Shown here: positions 1 through 8,647 of the stretch, piece by piece
Layout of the letters: each line of letters begins with the position of its first letter
Position numbering within the stretch: the first letter of the stretch is position 1
Assembly: GCF_900110755.1 (NCBI RefSeq)
Contig: NZ_FOFF01000041.1
Coordinates: 1 to 64,000 of the forward strand
From: Streptomyces sp. yr375
GTDB lineage: Bacteria; Actinomycetota; Actinomycetes; Streptomycetales; Streptomycetaceae
DNA: 64,000 nt
Direction of reading: 5' to 3'
Program-made: the position numbers and the translations under genes
Notes under the pieces: generated by a model
Databases searched by the model: none
Told to the model about the DNA's origin: nothing
The model's input: the letters and a program-made list of their open reading frames with translations, nothing else

Positions 1-322
<322 letters not shown>

Positions 323-422
323 CAGTTGCTCGCGTCCACTGTGTTAGTTCTGAGGCAACGACTGTTGCCGGCTAGAGCTGGAAACAAGTAAAAAGTGTGC
401 TTGTTCGCTCGAAACCATTAGG

Positions 423-541
423 GTTTCGGTGGTCATAGCGTGAGGGAAACGCCCGGTTACATTCCGAACCCGGAAGCTAAGCCTTACAGCGCCGATGGTA
501 CTGCAGGGGGGACCCTGTGGGAGAGTAGGACGCCGCCGAAC
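423..541 (+). rRNA. rrf: 5S ribosomal RNA
   Basis: This is a complete 5S rRNA of about 119 bases in the actinobacterial form, starting GTTTCGGTGGTCATAGCG and ending GACGCCGCCGAAC. The two ends are complementary, as expected for helix I, and the internal CCGAACCCGGAAG loop is present. It follows 23S in the usual rRNA operon order. Exact ends are inferred from the helix. Confidence 0.96.
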
Positions 542-550
542 AATATTTGG

Positions 551-598
551 AAAAGGACCCTCGGTCCCAGCGTTCAGCTGGGGCCGAGGGTCCTTTTT
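551..598 (+). terminator. rRNA operon terminator
   Basis: A near-perfect hairpin with about 20 bases per arm (AAAGGACCCTCGGTCC pairing with GGCCGAGGGTCCTTT) is followed by T-rich sequence, ten bases after 5S. This is the expected Rho-independent end of the rRNA transcript. Confidence 0.93.
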
Positions 599-668
599 GT
601 TTTTCCGGAGCGCGCCGGGTACCCGGGTGCGCGAGTATGTTTGCGGTACCGAAGACAGGAGTCACCCG

Positions 669-2669
669 ATGTCCACCAACTCTCCCGACGACCGACCGGA
701 GCGCGACCAGCGGCGACGGGACAATGGGGACCGCGGTGATCGCGGCGATCGCGGTGCCAGCCGCGGGGACCGTGGCGACCGTCCCGCCTTCCGGCGTGAT
801 GACAACCGTGGTGGTGGGGGCGGCGGTTACGGCCGGCGTGACGATCGTCGTGACGACCGTGGCCGTGACGACCGTGGGGACCGTCCCGCGTTCCGCCGCG
901 ACGACCGACGCGATGACCGTCGGGACGATCGGCGTGACGACAACCGTGGCGGTGGCGGCGGTGGGTTCCGGCGCGATGACAATCGTGGTGGAGAGCGTCC
1001 CGCTTTCCGGCGGGACGACAACCGTGGTGGTTCCGGTGACCGTGGTGGTTTCCGTCGGGACGATCGTCGTGATGACCGTCGTGAGGGTGATCGGGGTTCT
1101 CGTCCGGCGTTCCAGCGGGACGACCGCGACCGTGCGCCCCGTCGGGACGACCGGGGAGACCGGCCCCCCTTCCGCCGCGATGACAACCGTGGTGGTTCCG
1201 GTGACCGGGGTGGCTTCCGGCGTGACGATCGTCGTGACGACCGGGGCCGTGACGACCGTGGGGACCGTCCCACGTTCCGCCGTGACGACCGACGCGACGA
1301 CAACCGTGGTGGAGAGCGTCCCGCCTTCCGCCGCGATGACAACCGTGGTGGGGACCGTCCCGCTTTCCGTCGGGACGACAACCGTGGTGGTTCCGGTGAC
1401 CGTGGTGGTTTCCGTCGGGACGATCGTCGTGATGACCGTCGTGAGGGTGATCGGGGTTCTCGTCCGGCGTTCCAGCGGGACGACCGCGACCGTGGACCCC
1501 GTCGGGACGACCGGGGAGACCGGCCGCCCTTCCGACGCGACGACCGTGGCGAGCGGCCGCCCTTCCGGCGGGATGACAGGCGGGACGACCGACGCGATGA
1601 CCGTCGGGATGATCGGCGTGACGACAGCCGTGGTGGGGAGCGTCCCGCTTTCCGTCGGGACGACAACCGTGGTGGCGGTGGGTTCCGTGGTCGGGATGAC
1701 CGGGGTGCTCGTGGGCCGCGTCGGGATGACCGGGGTGGGCGGCCCGGTGGATTCCGGGGCCGGGATGGGCGCGATGACCGTCGGGACGACCGGCAGGGCG
1801 GTGGCGGCCGGTTCCGTGACGAGCGGGACCGTGACCGTGAGCCGATCAAGCGGCTGCCGATCCCGGAGGACGTCACCGGTGAGGAGATCGACAAGGACGT
1901 GCGGCAGGAGCTGATGAGCCTGCCCAAGACGCTTGCCGACGACGTCGCCAGGAACCTGGTGATGGTCGCCCGGCTGATCGACGAGGAGCCCGAGCAGGCG
2001 TACGCCTACTCCAAGATCGCCCTGCGGCTGGCCTCGCGCGTCGCCGCCGTGCGTGAGGCCGGTGGGTTCGCCGCGTACGCCAACCAGAAGTACAGCGAGG
2101 CGCTCGCCGAGTTCCGGGCCGCGCGGCGGATGAGCGGCGGTGTCGAGCTGTGGCCCGTCATGGCCGACTGCGAGCGTGGGCTCGGGCGGCCGGAGAAGGC
2201 GCTCGAGATGGCCGGCGCTCCCGAGGTGAACAAGCTGGACAAGGCCGGCCAGGTGGAGATGCGGCTCGTCGCCGCCGGGGCCCGGCGTGACCTGGGGCAA
2301 CTGGACGCGGCCATCGTGACGCTGCAGAGCCCCGAGCTGGCCGCCAGCTCCGTCCAGCCGTGGACCGCGCGGCTGCGGTACGCGTACGCCGACGCGCTGC
2401 TCGCCGCCGGGCGCGAGGGCGAGGCGCGGGAGTGGTTCGCGAAGGCCATCGAGTCCGACAAGGACGGCAGCACGGACGCCTCCGACCGGCTCGCCGAACT
2501 CGACGGGGTGGACTTCGTCGACGCCCTCGACGAGAGCGAGACCGAGGCCGAGACCGAGGCCGAGGCCGAGGCCGAGAGCGACACCGAGAGCGACATCGAG
2601 ACCGAGAGTGACGCGACCGTGGCTGAGGAGGCCGAGGTCGTGGTCAAGGTCGAGCGTGACGAGGACTGA
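669..2669 (+). CDS. Arg/Asp/Gly-repeat protein with C-terminal TPR-like domain
   Basis: A 666-residue protein. The start ATG at 669 has AGGAG seven bases upstream; longer in-frame extensions run back into 5S and are rejected. Residues 1 to about 390 are a low-complexity, presumably disordered tract of RRDDNRGG, RPAFRRDD, RDDRGDRP and GGFRRDDR units. Residues about 400-620 are ordinary globular sequence rich in paired helices (ARNLVMVARLIDEEPEQAYAYSKIALR and following), consistent with tetratricopeptide-like repeats. The tail is acidic and Glu/Thr-rich (ETEAEAEAESDTES). RGG/RDD-like tracts are known in RNA-binding and condensate-forming proteins, but no function is established here. It sits directly after an rRNA operon but has its own ribosome-binding site. 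All six frames stay open across the repeats because of their composition; the minus-strand and other-frame readings are shadows. Confidence 0.85.
   Translation: MSTNSPDDRPERDQRRRDNGDRGDRGDRGASRGDRGDRPAFRRDDNRGGGGGGYGRRDDRRDDRGRDDRGDRPAFRRDDRRDDRRDDRRDDNRGGGGGGFRRDDNRGGERPAFRRDDNRGGSGDRGGFRRDDRRDDRREGDRGSRPAFQRDDRDRAPRRDDRGDRPPFRRDDNRGGSGDRGGFRRDDRRDDRGRDDRGDRPTFRRDDRRDDNRGGERPAFRRDDNRGGDRPAFRRDDNRGGSGDRGGFRRDDRRDDRREGDRGSRPAFQRDDRDRGPRRDDRGDRPPFRRDDRGERPPFRRDDRRDDRRDDRRDDRRDDSRGGERPAFRRDDNRGGGGFRGRDDRGARGPRRDDRGGRPGGFRGRDGRDDRRDDRQGGGGRFRDERDRDREPIKRLPIPEDVTGEEIDKDVRQELMSLPKTLADDVARNLVMVARLIDEEPEQAYAYSKIALRLASRVAAVREAGGFAAYANQKYSEALAEFRAARRMSGGVELWPVMADCERGLGRPEKALEMAGAPEVNKLDKAGQVEMRLVAAGARRDLGQLDAAIVTLQSPELAASSVQPWTARLRYAYADALLAAGREGEAREWFAKAIESDKDGSTDASDRLAELDGVDFVDALDESETEAETEAEAEAESDTESDIETESDATVAEEAEVVVKVERDED
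999..1533 (+). repeat. Internal 175-bp duplication, 360-bp offset
   Basis: Bases about 999-1173 recur at about 1359-1533 with only a few mismatches. For example, positions 1021-1080 and 1381-1440 are identical. The offset is 360 bp, so the repeat keeps the reading frame and adds 120 residues. It lies within the Arg/Asp/Gly tract. Confidence 0.9.
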
Positions 2670-2690
2670 CCTGGTCTGACGCAGGTCTAG

Positions 2691-2732
2691 GGGCGGGATC
2701 CGGTGTCACCGGGTCCCGCCCCCCTTTTTTTT
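2691..2732 (+). terminator. Rho-independent terminator
   Basis: GGGCGGGATCCGG pairs with CCGGGTCCCGCCC with a single mismatch and is followed by eight T residues. It ends the upstream repeat-protein gene. The convergent DUF1015 gene ends 14 bases further on. Confidence 0.9.
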
Positions 2733-2745
2733 GTGCGTCGGGAGG

Positions 2746-4029
2746 TCAGATGTCGAGTGCGCGCAGGACCAGGCCCGAGGCCGGTTTCGGGCCGAACGAC
2801 GTCGACTTGCGGGGCATCGTGACGCCCTGGCGGGCGAGGTCGCGGACGACGTCCTCGCGGACCGGGTGGAGCAGGACCGCCGTACCGCCGTCGCGTTCCG
2901 CCTTCGCCACCGTCGCGGCCGTGTCGTGGATGTAGGCGACGCGGGCGGGGTCGTCCTCGGGGATGTGCCACACGTGGTCGAGGAGCGTGGCGTGCAGGAC
3001 CGTCGCGTCCAGGGTGCGCCAGGCCGCCGGGCGGTCGGCGGGGATCGTGCGGTCCAGGAGCGCCGGGTCCGGGCGGTCCACGAGGTGGAACGCGCCGTCG
3101 CCCGCCAGGAGGAACGCGTTGCCCGCGCAGGCCGCGTCCGCCAGGGCGTCGAGGGCCTCCGGGAGGGGGACCGTCAGGCGTTGGACGCGGAACCGGCCGT
3201 CGAGCGCGGCCAGGGCCTGGGCGACCGGCAGGCCGTGCAGGAGGCGGTGGATGGCGCGGACGCGCAGGGGGTAGCGGGCGGTGTCGACCAGGAGGACCAG
3301 GCCGTGGTCCCAGGGGCTGGGGGAGGGGTGCTCCGCGTGGAGGCGGAGATAGGTCGCCCAGCGGTGGTGGCCGTCGGCGATGAGGGCCTGGTGGCGGGCG
3401 AGGTCTGCCTGCACGCGGGCCGTCTCGGCGGGGTCGGTGATCGCCCAGAGGCGGTGGCCGTAGCCGTTCTCCGTGGTGGTGGACAGGAGCGGGGAGCGCT
3501 GCGCCGTGCGGTCCACGATCTCGGCCGCCGTGCCATTGCCGCGGTAAGTGAGCAGCAGGGGTTCGAGGTTGGCGTGCGTGGCGCGCATCAGGGCCGCGCG
3601 GTCGGCGACGATGTGCGGTATGACGTCCTCGTGCGGGAGGACGATCCCCTCCGACGGCTCCGAGACGCGCAGGGTGCCGATGAGGCCGCGTTGCAGCATG
3701 CCGTCCGCGTGCCGCTGCTCGTAGACGTACAGGGCGGGTTCGGCGTCGGCCGTCAGGATGCCCTCGGACAGCCAGCGGCGCAGGGTGCCGGCGGCCTGTT
3801 CGGTGCGGGCGGTGGAGGTCGTCGCCTGGGGGAGGATCAGGCGGACGATGTTGTACGGGTCCGCGTCCTGGAGTTGGTGCAGGCCGTCGGGGCGGACGAC
3901 GACGTCGTACGGCGGGGAGGTGACGGCGGCGAGGCTGCCGACCCGGTCGGGGTCGTAGCGCAGGCCTCGGAACGGGGTGAGTTCCAGGCCTCGGCGCGCC
4001 GTTGCTTCCGAGTGACCTGCTGTGTTCAT
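2746..4029 (-). CDS. DUF1015 family protein
   Basis: A 427-residue cytosolic protein beginning MNTAGHSEATARRGLELTPF. It matches the DUF1015 family in its opening (PFRGLRYDPDRVGSLAAVTSPPYDVV), the central ADGHHRWATYLRLH stretch and overall length. The family is widespread in bacteria. It has been linked by genomic context to unusual amino-acid or SerB-type metabolism, but its biochemical role is not established, so I make no functional claim. The start is the ATG at 4029, which gives the usual family N-terminus. It is divergent from the HAD phosphatase at 4112, and the 82-base gap must hold both promoters. Confidence 0.88.
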   Translation of the reverse strand: MNTAGHSEATARRGLELTPFRGLRYDPDRVGSLAAVTSPPYDVVVRPDGLHQLQDADPYNIVRLILPQATTSTARTEQAAGTLRRWLSEGILTADAEPALYVYEQRHADGMLQRGLIGTLRVSEPSEGIVLPHEDVIPHIVADRAALMRATHANLEPLLLTYRGNGTAAEIVDRTAQRSPLLSTTTENGYGHRLWAITDPAETARVQADLARHQALIADGHHRWATYLRLHAEHPSPSPWDHGLVLLVDTARYPLRVRAIHRLLHGLPVAQALAALDGRFRVQRLTVPLPEALDALADAACAGNAFLLAGDGAFHLVDRPDPALLDRTIPADRPAAWRTLDATVLHATLLDHVWHIPEDDPARVAYIHDTAATVAKAERDGGTAVLLHPVREDVVRDLARQGVTMPRKSTSFGPKPASGLVLRALDI

Positions 4030-4111
4030 CCCGGCATCGTACGTGCGACCCGGGTGTCAGTGGCATGCGGGATGATCGGGGGAAAGCGGACCGAACGAGG
4101 AGCGATGTGCA

Positions 4112-5140
4112 ATGAGCCGGACCGTCAGGACGCGGCCCGAGGCCAGTGGGCAGGCCCTGAGCGAGGCGTACGACACGGCGCTGCTCGACCTGGACGGGGT
4201 GGTCTACGCGGGCGGTGACGCGATCGCGTACGCCGTCGAGTCGCTGGCCACCGCCCGCGCGGGCGGGATGCGGCTCGCGTACGTCACCAACAACGCGCTG
4301 CGGACGCCGGACACCGTGGCCGGGCACCTCACCGAGCTGGGGATACCGACGGCGGCCGGAGAGGTCATCACGTCGGCGCAGGCGGTCGCGCGGCTGATCA
4401 GTGAGCAGGTGCCGGCGGGTGCGCGGGTGCTGGTGATCGGCGGGGAGGGGCTGCGGGTCGCGCTGCGCGAGCGCGGGCTCGAGCCGGTCGAGTCGGCGGA
4501 CGACGATCCGGCGGCCGTCGTGCAGGGGTTCGGCGGGCCCGACCTGCCGTGGGGGCGGTTCGCCGAGGCGTCCTACGCGGTCGCGCGCGGGGTGCCGTGG
4601 TTCGCGTCCAACACCGACCTGACGATTCCCAGCGGGCGGGGCATCGCGCCGGGCAACGGGGCGGCGGTGCAGGTCGTACGGATCGCGACCGGCGCAGAGC
4701 CGCAGGTCGCGGGCAAGCCGCTGCCGCCCATGCACCGGGAGACGATCCTGCGGACGGGCGCGGAGCGGCCGTTGGTCGTCGGAGACCGGCTGGACACGGA
4801 CATCGAGGGGGCGTTCAACGGGGAGGTCGACTCGCTGCTCGTGCTCACGGGGGTCACGGACGGCGCTCAACTGCTCGCCGCGCCGCCGCAGCACCGGCCG
4901 ACGTACGTCGACCACGACCTGCGCGGGATGCTCACCGGGCAGCCGGAGGTCGGCCCGGCGGGCGACGGGTTCCGGTGCGGGGGCTGGACGGCGACCGCGC
5001 GGGCGGACCGGCTGGAGCTGGAGGGCGAGGGCGAGGCGCTGGACGGGCTGCGGGCGTTGTGCGCGGCGGCCTGGACGGCGGCGGGGGACGGGAGTTGCGG
5101 GCTGGACGGGGGGAAGGCGCTGGCGCGGCTGGGGTTGTGA
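4112..5140 (+). CDS. HAD-superfamily (IIA) phosphatase, NagD-like
   Basis: A 342-residue protein. Motif I DLDGVVYAG is at about 30-38, with the catalytic Asp pair replaced by the D-x-D form seen in the family. Motif II is TNNA at about 69, the conserved Lys is in AGKPLPPM at about 207, and motif III VGDRLDTDIEGAFNG is at about 228. The class IIA cap lies between motifs II and III. Family members dephosphorylate small phosphates such as 4-nitrophenyl phosphate, phosphoglycolate or nucleotides; the real substrate is unknown. The C-terminal 60 residues are an extra tail beyond the usual NagD length of about 260. The ATG at 4112 follows GAGGAG with good spacing; an ATG at 4105 is out of frame. 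Confidence 0.88.
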   Translation: MSRTVRTRPEASGQALSEAYDTALLDLDGVVYAGGDAIAYAVESLATARAGGMRLAYVTNNALRTPDTVAGHLTELGIPTAAGEVITSAQAVARLISEQVPAGARVLVIGGEGLRVALRERGLEPVESADDDPAAVVQGFGGPDLPWGRFAEASYAVARGVPWFASNTDLTIPSGRGIAPGNGAAVQVVRIATGAEPQVAGKPLPPMHRETILRTGAERPLVVGDRLDTDIEGAFNGEVDSLLVLTGVTDGAQLLAAPPQHRPTYVDHDLRGMLTGQPEVGPAGDGFRCGGWTATARADRLELEGEGEALDGLRALCAAAWTAAGDGSCGLDGGKALARLGL

Positions 5141-5156
5141 GGCCGTCAGCCGTCAG

Positions 5157-5197
5157 CCGCCGGGCTCCGTGCGGTCCTGAACCTGTGAGCCCGGCGG
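5157..5197 (+). terminator. Hairpin after HAD gene
   Basis: CCGCCGGGCTC at 5157-5167 pairs perfectly with GAGCCCGGCGG at 5187-5197, leaving a 19-base loop. There is no T run, as is common in high-GC actinobacteria. It separates the phosphatase from the iron-controlled operon. Confidence 0.6.
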
Positions 5198-5226
5198 CGG
5201 GCGTGACCAGGGAACGAGGAGAGATG

Positions 5227-5245
5227 GCAGGGTAGGCTAACCTAA
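5227..5245 (+). promoter_or_regulatory. Iron box (DmdR/IdeR operator)
   Basis: GCAGGGTAGGCTAACCTAA matches the actinobacterial IdeR/DmdR consensus (TTAGGTTAGGCTAACCTAA) at 16 of 19 positions, including the whole right half. It ends four bases before the GTG start at 5250 and contains TAGGCT (5233-5238), a plausible -10 hexamer. Repressor with iron bound would cover the promoter. With so little room for a leader, the transcript is probably leaderless or nearly so. Confidence 0.88.
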
Positions 5246-5249
5246 CTAC

Positions 5250-6293
5250 GTGTTGGTCGACAGTGTTCCCGAGCAGTGCGCGGAGACCGCCCCCGCGCCC
5301 CCGAATCGCCAGGCGATACGGGTTGTTGGACTGTTCGCCGCCGTGGCGGTCCTGGCGTTGGTGGCGGTGGCGAGCATCGCCGTCGGGGCCAAGGAGCTGG
5401 CCGTCGGGCAGGTCTGGCACGGGCTGTTCGAGGACTCGGGGACGTACGCGGACGTCGTCGTCGACGAGCGGCTGTCGCGGACCGTGCTCGGGCTGCTCGT
5501 CGGGGCCGCGCTCGGGCTGTCCGGGGCCGTGCTCCAGGCGCTGACGCGCAATCCGCTGGCCGATCCCGGGCTGCTCGGGATCAACGCGGGCGCTTCGGCC
5601 GCCGTCGTCACCGCCATCACCTACTTCGGCGTCACGAGCCTGACCGGCTATGTGTGGTTCGCGTTCTTCGGGGCGGCCGCGGTCGGCGCGCTGGTCTGGT
5701 TCCTCGGCGGCAGCCGGGGGGCCACGCCGGTGCGGCTCGCGCTCGCCGGCACCGCGATCAGCGCCGCGCTCTACGGCTACCTCCAGGCCGTGATGATCAT
5801 GGATGAGGCGGCGCTGTCCAGGATGCGCTTCTGGACGGTCGGTTCGCTGTCCTCGGCGACCGACGAGATCATCTGGCAGGTGCTGCCCTTCCTGGCGGTC
5901 GGCACGTTCCTCGCGTTCGCCCTCGCCCGGCCGCTGAACGCCGTGGCCATGGGCGACGACACCGCCAAGGCGCTCGGCGCGAACCTCAAGCGGACGCGCG
6001 CGCTGTCGATGCTCGCCGCGACCGTGCTGTGCGGAGCGGCGACCGCCGCCTGCGGGCCGATCGTGTTCGTCGGGCTGATGGTCCCGCACGTCGTGCGCTC
6101 GTTCACCGGCCCCGACCTGCGCTGGATCATGCCGTACGCGGCCCTCCTGTCGCCGGTGCTGCTGCTTGGCTCCGACGTCATCGGCCGGGTCGTCGCACGG
6201 CCGTCCGAGGTACAGGTCGGCATCATCACCGCGATCATCGGCGGGCCGGTCTTCATCTTTCTCGTACGACGGCGGAGGACGGCCCAGCTATGA
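5250..6293 (+). CDS. Iron-siderophore ABC transporter permease (FecCD family), first
   Basis: A 347-residue integral membrane protein of the FecCD family, with about nine or ten hydrophobic segments. The family signature ...RLSRTVLGLLVGAALGLSGAVLQALTRNPLADPGLLGINAGA is visible at about 70-115, and the GPIVFVGLMVPHVVR loop that contacts the ATPase at about 265-280. The start is GTG 5250, or TTG 5253 next to it. No Shine-Dalgarno is present, which fits the iron box and -10 directly upstream. The gene is the first of three that overlap by ATGA junctions. No substrate-binding lipoprotein is encoded in the operon, so one must be supplied from elsewhere. Regulation by iron is predicted from the operator. 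Confidence 0.93.
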   Translation: MLVDSVPEQCAETAPAPPNRQAIRVVGLFAAVAVLALVAVASIAVGAKELAVGQVWHGLFEDSGTYADVVVDERLSRTVLGLLVGAALGLSGAVLQALTRNPLADPGLLGINAGASAAVVTAITYFGVTSLTGYVWFAFFGAAAVGALVWFLGGSRGATPVRLALAGTAISAALYGYLQAVMIMDEAALSRMRFWTVGSLSSATDEIIWQVLPFLAVGTFLAFALARPLNAVAMGDDTAKALGANLKRTRALSMLAATVLCGAATAACGPIVFVGLMVPHVVRSFTGPDLRWIMPYAALLSPVLLLGSDVIGRVVARPSEVQVGIITAIIGGPVFIFLVRRRRTAQL

Positions 6294-7366
6294 AGACCGT
6301 GGACATTGCGGACAGTGGGCGGAAGACCTCTGGTCGTCCCCGTGCGCTGCGCATGCCGGGTGGGCTGTCCGTGCGGCTGGATCCCCGGGCGCTGGTCGTC
6401 GTCGTGCTGCTGGTGGTGGCCGCGCTCGCCGCGAGCGTGGTGCTGATCGGCACCGGCGACTTCCCGATCTCGTCCGGTGACGTCGTCCGGACACTGCTGG
6501 GCGACGGCAACGCCGGGCAGGAGTTCATCGTCAACGAACTGCGGCTGCCGCGCGTCCTGGTGGGGCTGCTCGTCGGCGCGTCGCTCGGGCTCGGCGGGGC
6601 GCTGTTCCAGGCCGTGTCGCGCAACCCGCTGGGCAGTCCGGACGTGCTGGGGCTCGGGCAGGGGGCGACCGCCGGGGCGCTCGTGATGATCGTGCTGTTC
6701 TCCGGGAGCGCCGCCCAGGTGACCCTCGGCGCGCTGGTGGGCGGGCTGGTGACCGGCGCGCTGATCTACCTGCTGGCGTGGCAGCGGGGCGTCCACGGGT
6801 ACCGGCTGGTGCTCGTCGGCATCGGCGTCTCGGCCGTCGCGACGGCGGTCAACGGATACCTGCTCACCAAGGCCGACTTCGTGGACGCGGCCCGCGCGGT
6901 CGTCTGGATGACCGGCACCCTCGACGGCCGGGACTGGAAGCAGGTCTGGCCGCTGCTCGCCCTGGCCGGCGTGCTCGTACCGCTGGTCCTCGCCAACGCG
7001 CGCGGGCTGCGGATGATGGAGATGGGCGACGACGTCTCCCACGCGCTGGGCGTGCGCGTGGAGCGCGTACGGCTGCTGCTGATGGTGGCCGCCGTCCTGC
7101 TCACCGCCGCCGCCACCGCCGCCGCGGGCCCCGTCAGCTTCGTGGCGCTCACCGCGCCGCAGCTCGCCCGGCGGCTGACCCGGTCGCCCGGGCCGAACCT
7201 CGTGCCGTCCCTGTGCATGGGCGCGGCCCTGCTGGTCACCGCCGACTGGGCCTCGCAACGGCTCTTCGGCGACGGACAACTGCCCGTGGGCGTGGTCACC
7301 GGCGTGCTCGGCGGGGTCTACCTGCTGTGGCTGCTGGTCACCGAACGCAAGGCGGGCCGGATATGA
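6290..7366 (+). CDS. Iron-siderophore ABC transporter permease (FecCD family), second
   Basis: A 358-residue FecCD permease, paralogous to the preceding gene. The signature LRLPRVLVGLLVGASLGLGGALFQAVSRNPLGSPDVLG spans about 78-115 and the cytoplasmic coupling loop GPVSFVALTAPQLARRL is at about 275-290. The ATG at 6290 overlaps the upstream TGA as ATGA, so translation is probably coupled. The N-terminal 25 residues are hydrophilic and basic, as expected for the cytosolic side. Two different permeases in one operon indicate a heterodimeric FepDG/FecCD-type channel. Confidence 0.94.
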   Translation: MKTVDIADSGRKTSGRPRALRMPGGLSVRLDPRALVVVVLLVVAALAASVVLIGTGDFPISSGDVVRTLLGDGNAGQEFIVNELRLPRVLVGLLVGASLGLGGALFQAVSRNPLGSPDVLGLGQGATAGALVMIVLFSGSAAQVTLGALVGGLVTGALIYLLAWQRGVHGYRLVLVGIGVSAVATAVNGYLLTKADFVDAARAVVWMTGTLDGRDWKQVWPLLALAGVLVPLVLANARGLRMMEMGDDVSHALGVRVERVRLLLMVAAVLLTAAATAAAGPVSFVALTAPQLARRLTRSPGPNLVPSLCMGAALLVTADWASQRLFGDGQLPVGVVTGVLGGVYLLWLLVTERKAGRI

Positions 7367-8250
7367 GCACCACCGATCCGGACCTGAGCACCACCCCTGT
7401 CGAAAACCGCGGGTCGGACAACCGAAGGAGCACCGTGAACCGCCTCTCCGCCGAGAACGTCACCCTCGCCTACGACCAGCGGGTCATCGCCGAACAGCTC
7501 TCGGTGGAGATACCCGACAACTCCTTCACCGTGATCGTCGGCCCGAACGCCTGCGGCAAGTCGACGCTGCTGCGGGCGCTGTCGCGGATGCTGAAGCCGA
7601 GCCACGGCCGGGTGCTGCTCGACGGGCAGGTCATCCAGTCGATGCCGGCGAAGAAGGTCGCGCGGACGCTGGGGCTGCTGCCGCAGTCTTCCATCGCGCC
7701 CGACGGGATCACCGTCGCCGACCTCGTGGGCCGTGGCCGCTACCCGCACCAGGGCATCCTGCGGCAGTGGTCCTCCGAGGACGAGCGGGTCGTGCGGGAG
7801 TCCATGGCGCAGACCGGGGTCGCCGAGCTCGCCGACCGGTACGTCGACGAGCTGTCCGGCGGGCAGCGGCAGCGCGTGTGGATCGCGATGGCGCTGGCCC
7901 AGCAGACCCCGCTGCTGCTGCTCGACGAGCCGACGACCTACCTCGACATCCAGCACCAGATCGACGTCCTGGACCTGTGCGCGGAGCTGCACGAGGAGCA
8001 GGGGCGCACGCTCGTCGCCGTGCTGCACGACCTCAACCACGCCGCCCGCTACGCCACCCACCTGATCGCGCTGAAGGGCGGCGAGGTCATCGCGCAGGGC
8101 GCGCCGAACGACGTCGTGACGGCCGCTCTGGTGGAGGAGGTCTTCGGGCTGCGCTGCCAGGTCATCGACGACCCGGAGACGGGGACGCCGCTGGTGGTGC
8201 CGGCGGCCCGGAAGGCCCGCGCGCGCGAGACGGTCACGGCCGCTTCCTGA
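7363..8250 (+). CDS. Iron-siderophore ABC transporter ATP-binding protein
   Basis: This is the ATPase of the FecCD system. Walker A GPNACGKST, the Q-loop LPQSS, the ABC signature LSGGQRQRVW, Walker B LLLLDEPTTYLDI and the H-loop HDLNHA are all present in order. The ATG at 7363 overlaps the preceding stop (ATGA) and gives 295 residues. An in-frame GTG at 7435 has a strong AAGGAG four bases upstream and would give the more usual family start MNRLSAENVTLAYD at 271 residues, so either start may be used. It converges with the SCP2 gene with a seven-base gap. Confidence 0.94.
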   Translation: MSTTDPDLSTTPVENRGSDNRRSTVNRLSAENVTLAYDQRVIAEQLSVEIPDNSFTVIVGPNACGKSTLLRALSRMLKPSHGRVLLDGQVIQSMPAKKVARTLGLLPQSSIAPDGITVADLVGRGRYPHQGILRQWSSEDERVVRESMAQTGVAELADRYVDELSGGQRQRVWIAMALAQQTPLLLLDEPTTYLDIQHQIDVLDLCAELHEEQGRTLVAVLHDLNHAARYATHLIALKGGEVIAQGAPNDVVTAALVEEVFGLRCQVIDDPETGTPLVVPAARKARARETVTAAS

Positions 8251-8257
8251 GGGCCGT

Positions 8258-8605
8258 CTACAGCAGCTTTCTGAGCTGGAACAGGTCCCGCAGACCGGCC
8301 TCCAGCTTCACCCGGCCCGAGCCCCACGCCTTCGCGAAGTTCAGCCCGCCGTCGACCAGCGCGACCAGGTCGTCGCCGCTCATGGTCAGCCTGATCTGGG
8401 CCTTCTCCCGAGGCGGCCCTTGCAGGGTGTCGTGCACGACGATCCGGCCGTCCGCCATGCGGCCGACGAACGTCACGTCCAGGTCGGTGATCCGGCAGCT
8501 CACCGAACGGTCCAGGGCCGCGGCCGCCCGGACGTCCCCTTCGGTGCTCTGCATGTTGTCCGAGAGCTTCTCGAGTGCGGCGCGGCACTCCTCGATCGTG
8601 GCCAT
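8258..8605 (-). CDS. SCP2 sterol-binding domain protein
   Basis: A 115-residue protein, MATIEECRAALEKL onward. It has the SCP-2 fold pattern: an N-terminal helix, then strands ending in LTMSGDDLVALVDGGLNFAKAWGSGRVKLEAG, the core family motif, and LRDLFQLRKLL. SCP2 domains bind lipids or acyl groups; the ligand here is unknown. The ATG at 8605 gives the family length; the longer upstream reading runs antisense through the neighbour and is rejected. It is divergent from the small gene at 8648. Confidence 0.87.
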   Translation of the reverse strand: MATIEECRAALEKLSDNMQSTEGDVRAAAALDRSVSCRITDLDVTFVGRMADGRIVVHDTLQGPPREKAQIRLTMSGDDLVALVDGGLNFAKAWGSGRVKLEAGLRDLFQLRKLL

Positions 8606-8647
8606 CGTGATCGACGGTACCCCAGCGGTTCGAGGTAGCGTCTGGGC

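Noticed and set aside
323..422. A tRNA in the 23S-5S spacer
   Set aside because: No cloverleaf or TTCGA-type arm is visible in the 100 bases.
547..1914. A 455-codon plus-strand frame inside the repeat gene
   Set aside because: Same repeats read in another frame; starts inside the 5S/terminator region and loses sense once the repeats end.
477..2300. A 607-codon open frame on the minus strand across the repeat gene
   Set aside because: It is a shadow of the in-frame repeats: Thr/Val/Pro low complexity, no ribosome-binding site, and it runs antisense to 5S and the terminator.
2687..4915. A 742-codon minus-strand frame over the DUF1015 and HAD genes
   Set aside because: Its sequence is Arg/Pro/Gly shadow and it overlaps two well-supported genes.
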